Shown here: piece after piece, positions 38,190-40,232 of the stretch
Position numbering within the stretch: position 1 is the stretch's first letter
Layout: the number at the start of each line of letters is the position of its first letter
DNA from: Deltaproteobacteria bacterium YD0425bin50
Lineage (GTDB): Bacteria; Desulfobacterota; Desulfobacteria; Desulfobacterales; YD0425bin50
Direction of reading: 5' to 3'
Assembly (NCBI GenBank): GCA_002753105.1
Contig: PDZT01000010.1
Span: 1 to 40,232, forward strand
DNA length: 40,232 nucleotides
Notes under the pieces: model-generated
The model's input: only the letters and a program-made list of their open reading frames with translations
Database searches by the model: none
Told to the model about the DNA's origin: nothing
Position numbers and translations under genes: made by a program

Positions 38190-40232
38190 TTAGTCTTCAA
38201 CCAAAATACTCGTTGACCCCTGAACCATACCAATTACCGGAATAAATTGCCCATCCCATTCGAGATATTCGGTTTTGTTGCCTTTATAATCCGGATCATA
38301 AATAATAATATCCAACCGATATACCCCTTTACCATCGAGCGCATTCAGCTTTTCTTTTTGAATAGCGGGTAAAAAACCGCCAAAGAAGGGGACAATCTGG
38401 AATTCGCGTAGGGCTTGGCCTTTCAGATCAAAGAAAGCTACAAGTTCTTGGGTCAGGTTATCCATCCCATCTAAGGTCATAAAAAATGATCGTTTTTTCG
38501 GCGTTAAGATTCGGATAAAAATAAGTCCGGTATTAATCTCATTGGGAGAAAAGGTCAGCAGCACTGAAGCGCTGTTTCCTTCATCAACTGCTTTCAATGT
38601 CATGGGGCTGATACTGATCGTTGCAGTTACCACTTCACTGGAAGAGTCTGAGAGTTGTATCAGCATTGAGCCGGAATCAACTTCAGGAGGCAACGTAAAT
38701 GTCGTATTTTTTCCTGTAACACTGGATAACTGTGCTCCGGGAATGGGTGCAACACCCGGCATTGGTAATAATTCCCATTCATAATTCCCTAATCCGCCTA
38801 AAGCTGAAAAGGTCTGTTCCTGCCCCGGGAAAATGGTTGCCGCTCTTGGCGTAATTCGTAAAGGTCGGGTTGTAATCACTTCCGCATATCCTTGCTTATC
38901 GAATTGATCCGTTACGACAACTCGGCCTGCGGTTTCCGTTACATTGGAAACAACTACATGGACGATACTGGCATCTTCATTTAACGGCGTAATGTCGCCA
39001 TTCGCTCCCCAAAAATCCCATCGATAGGGAGGCAAGCCATGTACTGCCATCATAGTTATTTCCATGCCGGGTTCACCTGAATACATGCTTGGCGTAATGA
39101 CCGGTTCAAGTTCTGTGATCACATCCACATTAATTGTCAGCTTAGTATTTGCGCCGTCATACACTGTGATAGTATCCTGACCAACTGGAATTGCAGCAGG
39201 CTTTTCTGTGCTGATGGTTTCAGGATTTACAGTAGAATACTTGAATATGCCTAAGTTATAACTTTGAGTTACAGACTGAACATATCCTCGTTCACTCACT
39301 GCAATATAATTTCCAGCGCCATTGAAGACTTCTAATTTGACGCTTTCACCTCTATGAAGTGTTATTTGCTGGCTCGGGTTAACTCGCAATTCACCCATCA
39401 CAAATAAAAATCCCTGAATTTGATGGCCAGCAACCTTATCGGTTACGGTAATAGTGATCATGTTCTTTTTACTGGATAAGGTCGGCCCGGCTATCGAAGC
39501 CACTTGAATGTCTGCTGTTGTATTATCCTGTCCAGAATAACTCAAAATTTCTGCACTGTCATCAATACTCCACTGGTACGGCGGCACGCCTCCCTGAACC
39601 TGCATTGTTACAGCACTTCCTAATTGAACGCTTTTGCTTGCCGTCACAAAACTTAGGGGAGTCCGATTATATACAGTGGCTTGACAGGTATTTCCAGAAG
39701 CATCGGTTACAGTGATCGTATCATCCTGCAGCAAATCCGAAGCATGATACACAACTATTTCACCTTCACTGACTATATTGCCGTCTTTATCACGAAACTC
39801 ACCAGTCATAGCATTCCATATAAACGGAGGATAGCCTCCAGATACAATCATATCAACTGTTTTCCCCGGGCTAACTACAAATTCCTGCCGTAATCTCATA
39901 GGACGGTTGATAAAGACTGTCGCTGTATCCTGCAAACCAGAATGATCCGTTACCGTAATCGTGGCTTCACCATCGATGATTCTCGGAGAACTATACACCG
40001 CTGTGGCTGTATCGGTTTTGGGCACAATACTTCCCTGATCCACTGTCCAGTGATACGGAGGATTACCGCCAATCACTTGCAGGTTTACATCTTTATATTC
40101 TGCATTTATCCAGTTATATTTCGGAGACAGTACAGGTTTATTTCTAACATGAATGACAATATTTCTACTATTATTCAAATTATCTGATACCGTAACCGTA
40201 TAATCTCCTAGTTCATCTGGCGCTTTAAATTG
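38190..40232 (-). CDS. Second giant secreted repeat protein, C-terminal part (5' end outside window)
   Basis: The frame is open to the last base of the window, so at least 681 codons of a longer gene are present. It matches the last third of the neighbouring giant protein without gaps: Ig-like units with GGNPPYHW, GGYPPFIW, GGVPPYQW, GLPPYRW and GGLGNYEW, then the C-terminal domain with SVLLTFSPNEINTGLIF, FFMTLDGMDNLTQEL and YRLDIIIYDPDYKGNKTEYLEWDGQFIPV. No DUF1566 domain lies in the visible part. The two genes are a tandem pair in one orientation, separated by a terminator and 116 bases. Confidence 0.85.
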   Translation of the reverse strand, partial: QFKAPDELGDYTVTVSDNLNNSRNIVIHVRNKPVLSPKYNWINAEYKDVNLQVIGGNPPYHWTVDQGSIVPKTDTATAVYSSPRIIDGEATITVTDHSGLQDTATVFINRPMRLRQEFVVSPGKTVDMIVSGGYPPFIWNAMTGEFRDKDGNIVSEGEIVVYHASDLLQDDTITVTDASGNTCQATVYNRTPLSFVTASKSVQLGSAVTMQVQGGVPPYQWSIDDSAEILSYSGQDNTTADIQVASIAGPTLSSKKNMITITVTDKVAGHQIQGFLFVMGELRVNPSQQITLHRGESVKLEVFNGAGNYIAVSERGYVQSVTQSYNLGIFKYSTVNPETISTEKPAAIPVGQDTITVYDGANTKLTINVDVITELEPVITPSMYSGEPGMEITMMAVHGLPPYRWDFWGANGDITPLNEDASIVHVVVSNVTETAGRVVVTDQFDKQGYAEVITTRPLRITPRAATIFPGQEQTFSALGGLGNYEWELLPMPGVAPIPGAQLSSVTGKNTTFTLPPEVDSGSMLIQLSDSSSEVVTATISISPMTLKAVDEGNSASVLLTFSPNEINTGLIFIRILTPKKRSFFMTLDGMDNLTQELVAFFDLKGQALREFQIVPFFGGFLPAIQKEKLNALDGKGVYRLDIIIYDPDYKGNKTEYLEWDGQFIPVIGMVQGSTSILVED
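38190..40232. repeat. Duplicated 2-kb segment, copy 2
   Basis: This is the partner of 31909-33951 in direct orientation. The similarity continues to the edge of the window, so the duplicated unit is at least 2043 bases. Confidence 0.85.

Overview
The window is about 40.2 kb of AT-rich bacterial chromosome that is densely packed with genes. Several features point to Desulfobacterota (the former Deltaproteobacteria). These are a FlgM gene preceded by a DVU0524-type FlgM-associated protein, a small DksA, a TlyA methyltransferase, a divergent EF-G-like GTPase, and very large secreted proteins built of GG-x-PPY-x-W and DUF1566 repeats. The giant repeat proteins, GxxExxY cassette and small intergenic repeats recall multicellular magnetotactic or Desulfonema-like sulfate reducers, but that placement is inference. 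No rRNA, tRNA or CRISPR was seen.

Layout. Positions 1-1139 hold the 3' part of a CpxA/EnvZ-type sensor kinase. On the minus strand, 1149-4188 is a compact cluster of dksA, a PHP phosphoesterase, rnc and an Elp3-like radical SAM gene, with TAATG and ATGA overlaps. An AT-rich region then leads to a plus-strand SNF2 helicase with two SWIM zinc fingers (4655-7354). From 7474 to 15148 all genes lie on the minus strand: a cytochrome c, tlyA, an EF-G-like GTPase, a ParA-like ATPase with a coiled-coil partner, and a BaeS/BaeR two-component pair. Three copies of a 98-103 bp MITE-like repeat lie in this block; one supplies the 3' end of baeS and another sits just upstream of its start codon. From 15276 to 20188 are lptG, a PilZ protein, and a group with class II aldolase, a FlgM-associated protein, flgM and two unknown genes. 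mazG and cvpA follow on the minus strand. A long plus-strand group (21652-31744) carries phoH, a PgpH-type HD phosphohydrolase, ybeY, pdxJ, nnr, tsaE, a 22-codon membrane micro-ORF, pabA, a GxxExxY cassette and a pabB-pabC fusion. The right end (31909-40232) has two tandem minus-strand genes for giant secreted repeat proteins; the second runs off the window.

Functional themes are RNA processing and ribosome function (rnc, ybeY, tlyA, EF-G-like, tsaE, DksA), cofactor synthesis and repair (pdxJ, nnr, pabA, pabBC), envelope sensing (two kinases, LptG, cytochrome), and flagellar gene timing (FlgM, PilZ). The most notable points are: a repeat-flanked nuclease-like cassette that now encodes the last codons of pabA and the first codons of pabB; a MITE that rewrites the BaeS C-terminus; a ParA/coiled-coil pair with a palindromic operator over its promoter; an EF-G-like GTPase whose G3 motif has lost its aspartate; and tandem giant genes whose shared 2 kb aligns without gaps but with patchy identity, as expected from gene conversion.
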